From positions 4,616,501-4,680,500 of the forward strand of contig NZ_CP040106.1 in assembly GCF_005281475.1 (NCBI RefSeq): a stretch of 64,000 nucleotides of DNA. The letters run 5' to 3'. Position numbers and translations under genes: made by a program. This DNA comes from Echinicola rosea. Lineage in GTDB: Bacteria > Bacteroidota > Bacteroidia > Cytophagales > Cyclobacteriaceae. Shown here one piece after another: positions 48,215 through 57,894 of this stretch; position 1 is the first letter of the stretch, and the number at the start of each line of letters is the position of its first letter. The notes under the pieces are model-generated. The model was not told the origin of the DNA. It searched no databases and saw nothing but the letters and a program-made list of their open reading frames with translations.

Positions 48215-49125
48215 CAATAGACCGTCTTATGGAGTTTTTGATTCAGCAGCTCCACCTCGTCTCCCATTCGGGAAAACACCTGATTTGCCCGTTGGTCAGA
48301 AGACATATCAAAAGTGATATCTCGTTGGGAGAGGGTTTTCAGTATTTGATCTTTCACCTTGTTCTTCAAGAAAACATTGGCCTCCACACTTCCTCCTGAG
48401 AAGCGCTTGATCATGGAATGAAACCTTCCTTTTTTGTACAAAGGGACGTATAATGGATCATGTTGGAAGATCTCCACGGAATTCATCCAATCCGCCCATT
48501 TGAATTCGGAAACCCGCTCCCCTTCTGTAAAGGGTGTAGTCAGAACAAATCGCCTCCACGGAATCCTGAATATATCCGCCAAAATAGCTCCGTGCATGGC
48601 TTCCGAGATGATGAAGTTGGATGCAGCGATTTCCCGCAAGGTATATTCTATCCCCAAATCTGTGTGGGTAGTGATGTAGTGAATTCCCAGCTCCTTACAA
48701 ATGCTCTTCCAGTCAAAATAGCTCTCAGACTTAAAATAAGGGATAAAACTAACATTGTACTGCTTCGTCGTATTGCTGATTTTTTGAAATTCCGGGAGCA
48801 GTTTGAGGGCATAGGCGGCATCAGAAATGTACTTAAATTCCCTATTGAAATGATTGGAAGAAAGGGGGCCTCTCAGGAACCTGATGTCCCAACTTGCATC
48901 CAAAGGAAACTGCTTGTGAATCGGCCTTACTCCTGTGCCAAACACTACTTTTCTTTTATCCTGGGCAGAAATGATGTGTTTGTTTTTTTCATACAAAATC
49001 GTGCCTATCCCTAAGAATGCCAGATCATCTGAAGTATCTTCCGGACCAAACAGTTTTGGCCATAACCAGCCGTTGAGATCGTCGCCGAAGTTTCCTTTTT
49101 CCGACTTGTAGTACAAATATTCCAT
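48214..49125 (-). CDS. ExoV-like polysaccharide pyruvyl transferase-family protein, copy 2
   Basis: This 303-residue protein resembles the ExoV-type pyruvyl transferases. Motifs are KSEKGNFGDDLNGWLWPKLFG near the N-terminus, VVFGTGVRP, FLRGPLSS and ISEAMHGAILADIFRIPWRRFVL with the conserved His. It is shorter than copy 1 and only distantly similar to it. It lies four bases before the flippase stop and overlaps the GT4 gene by one base, so it belongs to the same transcript. It probably adds a second pyruvate group or acts on another sugar. Confidence 0.85.
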   Translation of the reverse strand: MEYLYYKSEKGNFGDDLNGWLWPKLFGPEDTSDDLAFLGIGTILYEKNKHIISAQDKRKVVFGTGVRPIHKQFPLDASWDIRFLRGPLSSNHFNREFKYISDAAYALKLLPEFQKISNTTKQYNVSFIPYFKSESYFDWKSICKELGIHYITTHTDLGIEYTLREIAASNFIISEAMHGAILADIFRIPWRRFVLTTPFTEGERVSEFKWADWMNSVEIFQHDPLYVPLYKKGRFHSMIKRFSGGSVEANVFLKNKVKDQILKTLSQRDITFDMSSDQRANQVFSRMGDEVELLNQKLHKTVY

Positions 49126-49128
49126 AGA

Positions 49129-50679
49129 TCAGTTATTTAAAGCCAGTTCCTTTTTTTTCGTTATTTTTTGCTTGATTTTCATTAGCCCCTTGCTGACGAT
49201 TTCCTTTTCATCATCACAAAGGCCCCAGAAGTTTATGGCAAAGGCAGTTCCGATGGCTGCCAAAACAATGGTCAGCAAAAACCTAAACTCAAAGTCAAAT
49301 ATATTGATGGACAAGAGACAGGTCCCCACCAAAACCATCAGGGGAACAATTTCCTTTAAGATGACCCTATCCATGTATTGCCGGACCGGAAGTCCCGCCA
49401 ACCTGTTAAGAAAATACAACCTTAGGCAGCATGCGATAAACTCCACCACGATGTATCCTGCCAAAACCGAATATGCTGCAAAGCCCATTTTCAACAACAG
49501 GAAGGCCAAGGGCAAATTCATCAAAAGGACACCGCCGACAGTGGCTTGGTAGGCTTTTATCCGGCCTGTGGCCTGAATGGCGGATTGAAGTCCTATGGTC
49601 AGCTGATTGATAATGGATCCTACCAGTACCATTTGGCAGAAAATCGCTGCATAATCAGGGACCTCCTTCAGCCAGACGGAGAGAATATTGTTCATTTCAA
49701 ATATGAAGGGCACCGCCACAATGCTCAGCAGAAAAAAACCAAACTTGCTGGCGATCATGGCCAGCCTGAGCATCCGCTTCCTGTCACCATTTCCCTCACT
49801 TTTCATGATCTGGGGATTGATGGATTTCAGCATGGTAGTCGATAAAAACATTAGCTGCCCACCTACTTGATTGGCAATAGCGTAAGCCGAGTTGATGATC
49901 GCCCCAAAAAACAAGTTCAAAATCACCGCTAGTCCTTGTGTCCTGCCCAAACTGCACAATGATCCAAATAAATTCCAACTCGCATAGGCACCCAATTCTT
50001 TAAGCAAAGACGATTCGATACCGGTTCTGTTTTTTATTTTACATTCCTGATAAGCCTTCATACAGTACAACGCATACACCATAAAACTGACGCTACTGAT
50101 TCCTGCCATTAACAATCCATATACCACGAGTTTTTTGCCTACAGTATGGTAAAGAAAAATAGCAATGGCCAATTTTAACAGCACCTCCAAAATATTTACC
50201 AAAGCCACATAGACCATATTTTCATGGGCCACCAGTGAACCATTATAGGGAACTGATAAAATGAGGAAAAACACATTGACGATCATGAAATGATAGACCT
50301 GCTTCGCTTCCTCCAGCTTGTCCACTGGAATATTGAGAAAACCATCAAAGAGCCAAAGCCCCGCAAACTCCAGCAAAGCCAATAGGACAATACCCAATAT
50401 CAAGTGAAAGAACAAGCTGTTCCAAAATATCTTCGCCTGCATTACTTTATCTTTTTTGCCCTGATAAAAAGACAAAAAGCGCTGGGTCGAGGTGGCCATA
50501 GCATTTTTAAGAAAAGACAGCATGACGATTACTCCTGCGATCAGGTTAAATATCCCATAATCCTCTGCTCCCAATGCATCCAGGACAATCCTGGTCGTAA
50601 AAAGTGAAATCCCTACTGAAACGATTATCCTACCGTACAGGATTCCTGTATTAAAAACTACCCTATTTGCTGCATTCAT
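49129..50679 (-). CDS. Wzx-like polysaccharide flippase
   Basis: This 516-residue membrane protein of the MATE/MurJ-like polysaccharide exporter group has about 12-14 membrane spans and would flip lipid-linked EPS repeat units to the periplasmic side. Family features are the N-terminal GRIIVSVGISLFTTRIVLDALGAEDYGIFNLIAGVIVMLSFLKNAMATSTQRFLS, and the later MLKSINPQIMKSEG and TIGLQSAIQATGRIKAYQ. It is the first gene of the block that contains the polymerase and glycosyltransferases, with GC palindromes upstream. Confidence 0.93.
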   Translation of the reverse strand: MNAANRVVFNTGILYGRIIVSVGISLFTTRIVLDALGAEDYGIFNLIAGVIVMLSFLKNAMATSTQRFLSFYQGKKDKVMQAKIFWNSLFFHLILGIVLLALLEFAGLWLFDGFLNIPVDKLEEAKQVYHFMIVNVFFLILSVPYNGSLVAHENMVYVALVNILEVLLKLAIAIFLYHTVGKKLVVYGLLMAGISSVSFMVYALYCMKAYQECKIKNRTGIESSLLKELGAYASWNLFGSLCSLGRTQGLAVILNLFFGAIINSAYAIANQVGGQLMFLSTTMLKSINPQIMKSEGNGDRKRMLRLAMIASKFGFFLLSIVAVPFIFEMNNILSVWLKEVPDYAAIFCQMVLVGSIINQLTIGLQSAIQATGRIKAYQATVGGVLLMNLPLAFLLLKMGFAAYSVLAGYIVVEFIACCLRLYFLNRLAGLPVRQYMDRVILKEIVPLMVLVGTCLLSINIFDFEFRFLLTIVLAAIGTAFAINFWGLCDDEKEIVSKGLMKIKQKITKKKELALNN

Positions 50680-50758
50680 GGATATTGGCTGCTATTTTGT
50701 TCGTTATGCTGCGACAGTTGAACCCGCATTATGCACTAGCCTATCTATTGCGACCTGA

Positions 50759-50825
50759 TCCGCCGCGGCGGACAAAATCAATCGCTTCGCTGCTGTTTTC
50801 GATTCCACCATCCGCCGCGGCGGAT
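50759..50825. repeat. Pair of CCGCGG-centred palindromes
   Basis: TCCGCCGCGGCGGA (50759-50772) and ATCCGCCGCGGCGGAT (50810-50825) are 37 bases apart, between the GDP-mannose pyrophosphorylase and flippase genes. The core is shared with the palindromes at 12.65, 21.08 and 58.77 kb. Their function is unknown. Confidence 0.75.
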
Positions 50826-50906
50826 GATTCAATCTCCAAACAGCCTGATTTTCTTGTAGTTTCAGCTCTCATTACGATTCCTAATGCATAAAGCGGGTTG
50901 AAACGC

Positions 50907-51908
50907 TTACCTGACCAGCTCTGGCCGTTCATTCTCCAATCGCTGAAATACCTCTTTCACCTCTTGGGAATTTTCCTTTTTCAGCGCCAACACCGCATCA
51001 TTGGTAAATATCAAAAGCGTATTGGTAAGGCCGGTAAATTCTATATGGGTATTGGTTCCGATTACCATATTGCCGGATCCATCCAAGTAATGTCCCATTT
51101 CCTTAAAGTAATCGTAAATTGCCTCAAACGACCCCATATCGGACCACTCAAAGTCTGCGGACACGACTTTTATCTTCTTTGATCGCTCCATCACTGCATA
51201 ATCCACAGAAAGTGACGGGATTTGAAGCGACTCTTTTTGGGGGAGGAAGATTTGCTTCTTGAGCATATAGGCAGCGTAAGCTTGGTCAAAAATCTCCGTT
51301 TCATACTTTCTCAGCTCCTCCAGAAAAACGCCTGCTTTGAAGCAAAACATGCCCGAATTCCACAAATAACCTCCGTTTTTGAAAAAGTAATTTGCTCTTT
51401 CCAGCCCAGGCTTTTCATGGAATTCCTTGACATCTTCTCCCAATGCCTCGATATAGCCATAGCCCGTCTCGGGATGGCTAGGCTTAAGCCCGAATGTGAC
51501 GATATTTTCCTCTGTAGCCAGCGCAATGGCTCGCTTCACCGCTGCTTCATAAGCGTCTCCCGGAGAGATAAGATGATCCGATGGTGTCACGAAAAGTATA
51601 TCCTCTTCTTGGCAGTGAAAAGCCGAAAAGGCAATGGCAGCAGCAGTATTCCTTGGGCTGGCCTCCACAAGCTCAGTATAAGGACCAAGATTATCGCCTT
51701 CCATGTCCTTTCTGGTCAACTCATAATTATCTTTATTGCCCACCACCAGTATCTCATCAGCATACAGTCGGTTTCTGGCCACCGTCTTTTGAAACAACGT
51801 TTTGCCCTCGAAAATCGGCAAATACTGCTTTGGGCGGCTTTTTCTGGAAAGCGGCCATAGCCTACTCCCTACACCACCTGAAAGCACCACATTAACAATC
51901 CTGCTCAT
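50907..51908 (-). CDS. manC: Mannose-1-phosphate guanylyltransferase
   Basis: This 333-residue enzyme makes GDP-mannose from mannose-1-phosphate and GTP. The nucleotidyltransferase signature [22 protein letters not shown] is at about residues 9-30, with [32 protein letters not shown] and [19 protein letters not shown] later. It lacks the isomerase domain found in bifunctional forms. It overlaps the UDP-xylose synthase gene by four bases. GDP-mannose is probably a donor for one of the GT4 enzymes. Confidence 0.95.
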   Translation of the reverse strand: MSRIVNVVLSGGVGSRLWPLSRKSRPKQYLPIFEGKTLFQKTVARNRLYADEILVVGNKDNYELTRKDMEGDNLGPYTELVEASPRNTAAAIAFSAFHCQEEDILFVTPSDHLISPGDAYEAAVKRAIALATEENIVTFGLKPSHPETGYGYIEALGEDVKEFHEKPGLERANYFFKNGGYLWNSGMFCFKAGVFLEELRKYETEIFDQAYAAYMLKKQIFLPQKESLQIPSLSVDYAVMERSKKIKVVSADFEWSDMGSFEAIYDYFKEMGHYLDGSGNMVIGTNTHIEFTGLTNTLLIFTNDAVLALKKENSQEVKEVFQRLENERPELVR

Positions 51909-52849
51909 ACGGGCACTTTTAGTATTTTATCAAAATAATTTATGGTCTCGATCAAACCTTCCCGGAGCTTCACTTTAGGTTCCCAGTCCAACTCTTTCTT
52001 GGCCATATGGATAATCGGTTGCCGCTGCATAGGGTCATCCTGTGGAAGTGGCAAAAATTTCAGCTGACTGCCGCTTCCCACCAAATCCAATATCTCCTGG
52101 GCCAACTCCAACATGGTGAATTCTCCCGGGTTTCCGATATTGACAGGGCCCGTAAATCCTTCTCTGGAATTCATCAGCCGGTACATTCCTTCGATCAAGT
52201 CCTCCACATAACAAAAGCTCCGGGTCTGCATCCCATCACCGAAAATGGTAATGTCCTTTCCTTTCAATGCCTGCACAATGAAATTGCTCACTACCCTCCC
52301 ATCATTGGGGTGCATTCGTGGACCATAGGTGTTAAATATCCGCATGACCTTGATATCCACACCATGCTGTCTGTGGTAGTCAAAAAACAAGGTCTCTGCA
52401 CAGCGCTTTCCTTCATCGTAACATGCCCTGATCCCTGTGGTATTAACACTTCCTTTGTAGCTTTCTGGTTGAGGATGCAATTCTGGGTCGCCATATACCT
52501 CGGATGTGCTGGCCTGAAGGATTCTTACTTTTAGCCGCTTGGCCAGCCCCAGCATATTGATCGCACCGATTACCGAAGTCTTGGCTGTCTGTACAGGATC
52601 AAACTGATAGTGAACGGGGCTGGCTGGGCAGGCAAGATTATAAATCTCATCTACTTCCACATACAGTGGAAAGGTGATGTCATGCCGAAGGAATTCAAAA
52701 TTCTTTTCATCCAGCAGGTGATGGATGTTTGATTTTCTCCCGGTAAAAAGATTGTCCACACAGAGCACTTCATTCCCTTCCTTTAACAGTCTGTCGCAGA
52801 GATGGGATCCTAAAAACCCCGAACCTCCTGTCACTAAAATTCTTTTCAT
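51905..52849 (-). CDS. uxs: UDP-glucuronate decarboxylase (UDP-xylose synthase)
   Basis: This 314-residue SDR enzyme converts UDP-glucuronate to UDP-xylose. The Rossmann motif [12 protein letters not shown] is near residue 9, with [39 protein letters not shown] (a hallmark of UXS), the [16 protein letters not shown] segment, the catalytic Tyr in [12 protein letters not shown], and [22 protein letters not shown] 52849 (MKRILVTGG) is the start, because the frame's longer 5' end begins with TTG. Its substrate comes from Ugd. A xylose unit in the EPS is inferred. Confidence 0.94.
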   Translation of the reverse strand: MKRILVTGGSGFLGSHLCDRLLKEGNEVLCVDNLFTGRKSNIHHLLDEKNFEFLRHDITFPLYVEVDEIYNLACPASPVHYQFDPVQTAKTSVIGAINMLGLAKRLKVRILQASTSEVYGDPELHPQPESYKGSVNTTGIRACYDEGKRCAETLFFDYHRQHGVDIKVMRIFNTYGPRMHPNDGRVVSNFIVQALKGKDITIFGDGMQTRSFCYVEDLIEGMYRLMNSREGFTGPVNIGNPGEFTMLELAQEILDLVGSGSQLKFLPLPQDDPMQRQPIIHMAKKELDWEPKVKLREGLIETINYFDKILKVPV

Positions 52850-53403
52850 CTTTTGCTTCAAATGGTGAATAATTGGTACAGTCTCTTTGTCTTCTGAGGG
52901 CTTCCAGTAAGCTAAAGATAGGTCACTATTGCTGGCATCATTGCCACTGGATTACCTGGATCTGATGTGTCGGTTTAAGTACCGGCCGGATACAGCTTCG
53001 CCCCGTCAGTCCCATATTTCACGAACTAATTAAAGACAACTATTAGATCTATTATTTATAAATATAATATTAAAAATTACTTTATAAATATGTTTTTTAA
53101 TATAAAATCACTGTTTAGTAATGAAGTGATTTTATTTGATAATTAAATGAACAAGGGCTTAATGAAGCTTTTTATTATGCTAATAAAAGCCACAATTGGC
53201 TGTTGTTTTTCACTAAGCTTCATCATCAAGTCATTCCAGTTTTCCCATTGGTCTTACCGGGGTGTCGTTTCATCAAGGGTGGGTGACACCGCTAAAACGG
53301 GCTTAATCAATGACCACAAGCCAAGACCTAAGGGCGCCCCGTCCACTGGACGGGACGCCTGTTAAATCAACTATCAACAATTGTCGAAGGGGTTAGAATG
53401 GGC
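52850..53403. other. AT-rich spacer with a palindrome downstream of the tyrosine kinase gene
   Basis: There is no convincing gene, and the 72-codon plus-strand frame at 53147-53365 has no family features. The 53038-53110 stretch is very AT-rich, likely a promoter zone for the minus-strand manC/uxs block. The hairpin at 53332-53360 lies 44 bases beyond the Wzc stop. Confidence 0.55.
53332..53360 (-). terminator. Long hairpin downstream of the tyrosine kinase gene
   Basis: A near-perfect inverted repeat (arms GGGCGCCCCGTCCA and TGGACGGGACGCCT, one C-A mismatch, one G-T pair) has almost no loop and no T tract. It could terminate the wza-wzc transcript, or be a dispersed palindrome. Confidence 0.45.
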
Positions 53404-55827
53404 TTATTTCTTACCGACTAGTTTGCCTAGCCAGTTAGTTTCTTCTTCGTTCTCGTGGTATCCATTTGATCCGTAACCGTACCCATAGGCATAACCGTAA
53501 TGGCCTACTTCAAAATCGACGGCATTTAATATCGAATACATCTTTTTCACGCCTCCTTTTTCTACCAAACCCTTTAAGATTTGGATATTTGTTTTTGGTG
53601 AGTAGTGCTGTCTGAACACGTACATGTTGATATCGGCCAACGCAAAAAGTTCCTTCGTTTCTGAAACAAGCCCAACGGGTGCGCAATCCAAGATCAACAC
53701 ATCATAATTTGCCTTGATTTCATCCATCATCTCCTTAAAATACCCTTGGGCCAAAAGCTCCGCTGGGTTTGGCGGTACTGGACCGGATAGGAGAATGTCC
53801 AAGTTATCAAAGCCAGATGGCTTGACCGCTTCCTTCCAGGGCATCCCCACACTCAGACAGGTACTCACCCCACGATCATTGATCAACCCAAATTCATCAG
53901 CAATCTTCGGCTTTCGAAGATCAAGTCCCACCAAAATGGTCTTTTTGCCCATCATGGCATATACAGAGGCTAAATTGACAGCGCAAAATGTTTTACCTTC
54001 CCCGGAGATCGATGAGGTAAAAAGTATGGTCAGTTTTTTAGCCCCAGGGCTCAGGAAGGTCATGTCTGCACGTAAGCTTCTGAAGTTTTCCGAAATAGTG
54101 GACTTTGGTTTCCTCATGACCGTCAGGATGTTCCCTTCCTTCGAAGAGCTTTTACCGATCATCCCTATTAGCGGCACCGGAACCTGCTCTTCCAGCTCCT
54201 TGGGTTCCTCTATTGTGTTATTGAAAAAGTTTCTAACGAAAATCAGTCCTACTGGAAAGGCCAAGCCTGCAAAAGCGCCCAGGACTAGGTTTAGGAATGT
54301 CTTGGGCTCCACTGGTTTCTCTGCCGCCCTGGCCGTATCCAATATGGAGTTTTTTGGAGTATTCGAAGCCAACACAATCTGGGATTCCGCCCTTTTCTGT
54401 AGCAAATACAAGTAGATGTTTTCGTTGATCGAAAACTTACGCTGGATCCCCAGCAGGTTTCTCTCTGTCTCCGGGAGCTTGTTGATTTCTAGCTCCACTT
54501 GATTGATCCGATTGGCTATTTCTGCCAGTGCACTTTCGGTATTTTTTATGGCTGACTTGGTGTTTTCCAAGACCGACTGCCTGGTGGTTTTGATTTGTGA
54601 ATCGATTTGCTCTAAAGCCGGAGTGGATGAGCTATACGTGGACTTCAACCTCAATCGCTCTGTCTGAAGCTCGGACAATTTGACAACAAGACTATTTAAT
54701 AATGGATCGGTGTTGCCAATAATGGAAGGGGCCACCAAGCCTTCTTCAGTTTCGCCCAACAGGTAATCTTCCAAGGTGTGGTAATAATCCAGCTTCAGTT
54801 CGATTTCACTCCGCTGTTTTTCGTAATCTTGGAGCCTTTCAAAAATCATCACTCCTTCCTCACTGAGGTTAAACACGTGGTTTTTGGTCCTATATTCCTG
54901 AAGTCTGGTTTCAAAATAGCTTAGGGAATCCGTAATCCCATTGAGCTGGTCATCGATAAAACTAATGGTATTGGCAGTGGCTTTATTCTTCTCGCTAAGC
55001 TCCCGCTCCAGATAGACACGCATAAGCCTGTTGATGAAATCTTGCCCCAATTTCCTATTTGGTGTCTCCATGCTGATCTGGAGAATGGATGCCAGCTTAT
55101 TGGTAGGTGCAACGCTTATGGCTTTTTGGTATTTGATCACTTGGGAATGCGTATCTGAAAACTTAAAAAACAGCTTTTCCCCGGGCTTGCCGGCTATATT
55201 GTTCACCTGAAATTCGAAATATTCACCCTGTACCTTCTCGCCAAATTTATGTTCTCCTTCCAATCCACTCAACTCTTCCTCCAGCTCCATCTTGAAGAAA
55301 GGGTCCTTTGGATTGTAAATATAGAGGGCGTCGTTGTCGATCGATAATTGGTAACTTTCATCGCTGGTCACTTCCAGCGCCAGCATTCCACCTACCAATT
55401 GCTCTCTGTTCCAGTTTACCGTAATGTCGAGGGGAATATTACCATATATGCTGTTTTTGGAGAAAACACCCTCTTCAAAATAAGCCACGTTCAGCTTTAA
55501 CTCCTCCACCACTTGTTCGGTGAGGGCATAAGAGGTAAGTATCCCTATTTCGTTTTCAATATTGTTTTTGGGCTGAAGCAGAGAACTTGCTCCCAGAAAG
55601 TCTGCACCAAGATCTTGGGACTCCTCTCCCACCAAGACAGAGCCGTTCACTTTGTAGATTGGGGTCATTATTTTACTGGCAGCATAGGCCAATAGAATCC
55701 CCGAAAAAGTGCAGGCCACAATAATCTTCCAGTGCCTAAGGTAATGGCTAAGAATGGTCTTGATGTCCACATCTTCTTCCTGTTGAAGCTCAGGCAGCTG
55801 ATTTACATGGGTGTTCTTTGCTAACAT
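53404..55827 (-). CDS. wzc: Wzc-like polysaccharide co-polymerase and tyrosine autokinase (BY-kinase)
   Basis: This 807-residue inner-membrane protein controls EPS length and export. In order it has a Wzz domain with a first membrane span near residue 35-55 (IIVACTFSGILLAYAASKI), a long periplasmic coiled-coil region (about 260-480), a second span near 515-535, and the cytoplasmic kinase domain. The kinase has Walker A SSISGEGKT with Lys612, A' ILVGLDLRKPKIAD and Walker B DVLILDCAPVG. The C-terminal tail is a tyrosine cluster GHYGYAYGYGYGSNGY, the usual autophosphorylation site. It follows the Wza gene by eight bases. No cognate phosphatase gene is seen. Confidence 0.95.
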   Translation of the reverse strand: MLAKNTHVNQLPELQQEEDVDIKTILSHYLRHWKIIVACTFSGILLAYAASKIMTPIYKVNGSVLVGEESQDLGADFLGASSLLQPKNNIENEIGILTSYALTEQVVEELKLNVAYFEEGVFSKNSIYGNIPLDITVNWNREQLVGGMLALEVTSDESYQLSIDNDALYIYNPKDPFFKMELEEELSGLEGEHKFGEKVQGEYFEFQVNNIAGKPGEKLFFKFSDTHSQVIKYQKAISVAPTNKLASILQISMETPNRKLGQDFINRLMRVYLERELSEKNKATANTISFIDDQLNGITDSLSYFETRLQEYRTKNHVFNLSEEGVMIFERLQDYEKQRSEIELKLDYYHTLEDYLLGETEEGLVAPSIIGNTDPLLNSLVVKLSELQTERLRLKSTYSSSTPALEQIDSQIKTTRQSVLENTKSAIKNTESALAEIANRINQVELEINKLPETERNLLGIQRKFSINENIYLYLLQKRAESQIVLASNTPKNSILDTARAAEKPVEPKTFLNLVLGAFAGLAFPVGLIFVRNFFNNTIEEPKELEEQVPVPLIGMIGKSSSKEGNILTVMRKPKSTISENFRSLRADMTFLSPGAKKLTILFTSSISGEGKTFCAVNLASVYAMMGKKTILVGLDLRKPKIADEFGLINDRGVSTCLSVGMPWKEAVKPSGFDNLDILLSGPVPPNPAELLAQGYFKEMMDEIKANYDVLILDCAPVGLVSETKELFALADINMYVFRQHYSPKTNIQILKGLVEKGGVKKMYSILNAVDFEVGHYGYAYGYGYGSNGYHENEEETNWLGKLVGKK

Positions 55828-55835
55828 AGGTTTGG

Positions 55836-56657
55836 TTAATTAAAAAGGTTAAGCAGTAAGGCCAAAGCTGTAATGGATGAAGTAATCAGTGTCAAGGTCT
55901 GGGTGGCATTGACACCTGAACCTATTTCTCTCACTTTCATGGGCTCAGCGTATATCTGATCGTTTGGCTGGATAAAATAGTAGGGAGATTCAATGATGTG
56001 CCGATCATTCAAATTGATCCTATGTAGTTTCGTTCCTTCGGGATATTGTCTAATCAGTAATACTTCGTCTCTCTTGGCCACTGTGCTCAAGTCACCCGCC
56101 TGGGCGATGGCTTCAAAAATGGTCATTCGGTCTTGCAGCACGACGTACTTTCCAGGATGCCGAAATTCCCCAATGGCCGAAAAGCGGATTCCTCCGAGCT
56201 TCACCCGGACATAAAACTCTGAGGATAGAAAACCCTTTAACTTTTCCTGGACTTTTATCCTCACCTCCTCCACTGTAAGGTTCATGACATTTAGCTCTCC
56301 AATGATGGGAATGCGCACATTTCCTTTAGCATCGACAGAATACCCCGTCATATAATAAACGTCCCCTCCCGTCTGCGCTATCTGGCCCATCATCATGCTA
56401 CTTGTGGAAGTGGAATTGCTGCTGTTAAATCCAAATTCTATCAGGTCTTCAGCAGTCATCACCTGGATGTCAATGATATCATTGTACTGCAAACGGTACT
56501 CTGGCTGTTCGTAACTAATGAGCTGCTCATCAGGAATCGGTTCTTTCCCCTCTTGGTTTTGGAGGTAAATCACTTTTTTGTTTGGCACACAGGAAAACAC
56601 TGCGAAACAAACTAACAGTACCAATGGCAATGCATAAGCTCTAAAGGTGGTGGTCAT
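55836..56657 (-). CDS. wza: Polysaccharide export outer-membrane lipoprotein (Wza-like)
   Basis: This 273-residue lipoprotein is predicted to form the outer-membrane export channel. Its signal peptide ends at lipobox AVFSC (Cys23). The Poly_export domain is at about 50-145 (YRLQYNDIIDIQVMTAEDL), followed by SLBB domains (VRIPIIGELNVMNLTVEEVRIKVQEKL; FSAIGEFRHPGKYVVLQDRMTIFEAIAQAGDLS). A C-terminal hydrophobic segment LTLITSSITALALLLNL fits a membrane-spanning tail helix. It forms a two-gene unit with Wzc. Confidence 0.95.
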   Translation of the reverse strand: MTTTFRAYALPLVLLVCFAVFSCVPNKKVIYLQNQEGKEPIPDEQLISYEQPEYRLQYNDIIDIQVMTAEDLIEFGFNSSNSTSTSSMMMGQIAQTGGDVYYMTGYSVDAKGNVRIPIIGELNVMNLTVEEVRIKVQEKLKGFLSSEFYVRVKLGGIRFSAIGEFRHPGKYVVLQDRMTIFEAIAQAGDLSTVAKRDEVLLIRQYPEGTKLHRINLNDRHIIESPYYFIQPNDQIYAEPMKVREIGSGVNATQTLTLITSSITALALLLNLFN

Positions 56658-57894
56658 AATAGTTAGTTAAATAAGGCTATGGTTCTTGAATGATTTACTT
56701 CAGTCATTCATATATTTTCCCTAATCAAATTTTAGGGCATGGAAGTAAACTACTGTGGTAAATAGGTTATTAGAATGTTCACTTCTACTCGCTTGTTGGG
56801 CTTATTGACAGTTGAAATTTGAAACGAATCATCCGAAAAGTGAAATTTTCAAAAACATATGATAGATTTTGTAAACCAAACGTACAGAACGTTCTTTTCA
56901 GGTCTAATTGGATACCCTGCTTCACCGATAACCATTAAAAAAATTGCATTTACATCATTTTTCTACCCCTGAACATCACCATTGCCCAAAAAACCCTATC
57001 AACACACCGCCACAGATCAATGTTCATTTACAAAAAGCACCCTTTAATATCAATAAAACAATAACTCAAGCATAACACTATCATTTTGGCACTCAATAAT
57101 TCAAATTATTAAGAAAACAAAAATTTTTTCACCTTATTGCTCATATAATGCCATCCCAAACCCTTGAATGTTTGCTTGCAACAAATAATCAAAGAAAATG
57201 AATACTGCCACTAATTAATCGAACAGAGAAAATGGATTTCTATTTTTTTTAAAACCTTTTTAGGTAATTATGACTATTTTACTACACTTCAATAAAAAGG
57301 CATATATTTTGATATTCATCAACCAAAATCGATCAGTCGTAAACAAAAAACATCAAATCAATTACATTATTTGCATTTCATTAACTATCTAAAAATAAAT
57401 GACACGTTGATTACAATTTGTTTACAAATAAGTGCCAAACATTTACGATTAGTTACATTTCTTAAAAATAAATACATATTTTTATAATAAATATCAATAA
57501 TCATTGAACAAAATATAATTATATAAAATGAATAAGAATTAAAAAAACAGCAAGTTTCAATCATCAACGATAAAAAGTTTACCTTAACGCTTTTGGCCAC
57601 CATTCCACTACTCCAACAACACACTACCCATTTTGTAGAACGAATACGCAAAATGGATAAAACGAAACCAACCTACTAGAATGGCTTGAAGTTATAGAGA
57701 ACACCTCAATCAATTAGTATTACGCCTCGATTCACCCAAAATCTAACCTAGAGGTTAACTGGAATTACACCAACTACTTCCAGTAACGTACAAGCCTTAA
57801 ACCCTTTTTCTTTGATCCTTCGGACAGCAGGATCGGAGAGTACCAATTATTTAGGAGTAGAAATTATTTGACCACACATTAGACTACCACAACT
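56658..57894. other. 1.2-kb AT-rich region between divergent wza and LytTR genes
   Basis: There is no credible gene. The 88-codon minus-strand frame at 57385-57651 is AT-driven and lacks family features. The region should contain the promoters for the wza-wzc unit (minus) and the response regulator (plus). Structures noticed are the palindrome AGAACGTTCT at 56886-56895, the inverted pair CCATTTTG (57628-57635) and CAAAATGG (57649-57656), and GATCCT...AGGATC at 57814-57834. This length of non-coding sequence is unusual in this otherwise compact locus. Confidence 0.6.
57628..57656. promoter_or_regulatory. Inverted repeat upstream of the LytTR regulator gene
   Basis: The 8-bp arms CCATTTTG and CAAAATGG have a centre-to-centre distance of 21 bp, about two helical turns, 239 bases upstream of the regulator start. 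The symmetry could fit a dimeric regulator. LytTR proteins usually bind direct repeats, so this may be the site of another protein or chance. Confidence 0.3.

Noticed and set aside
53147-53365. 72-codon plus-strand frame downstream of the tyrosine kinase gene
   Set aside because: It runs through a palindrome and AT-rich sequence, with no family match by eye.
56886-56895. AGAACGTTCT as a LytTR binding site
   Set aside because: It is a single short palindrome, whereas LytTR proteins usually bind spaced direct repeats. No second copy at the right distance was seen.
57385-57651. 88-codon minus-strand frame in the 1.2-kb spacer
   Set aside because: Composition is driven by AT-rich non-coding sequence, and the hydrophobic stretch has no recognisable pattern.
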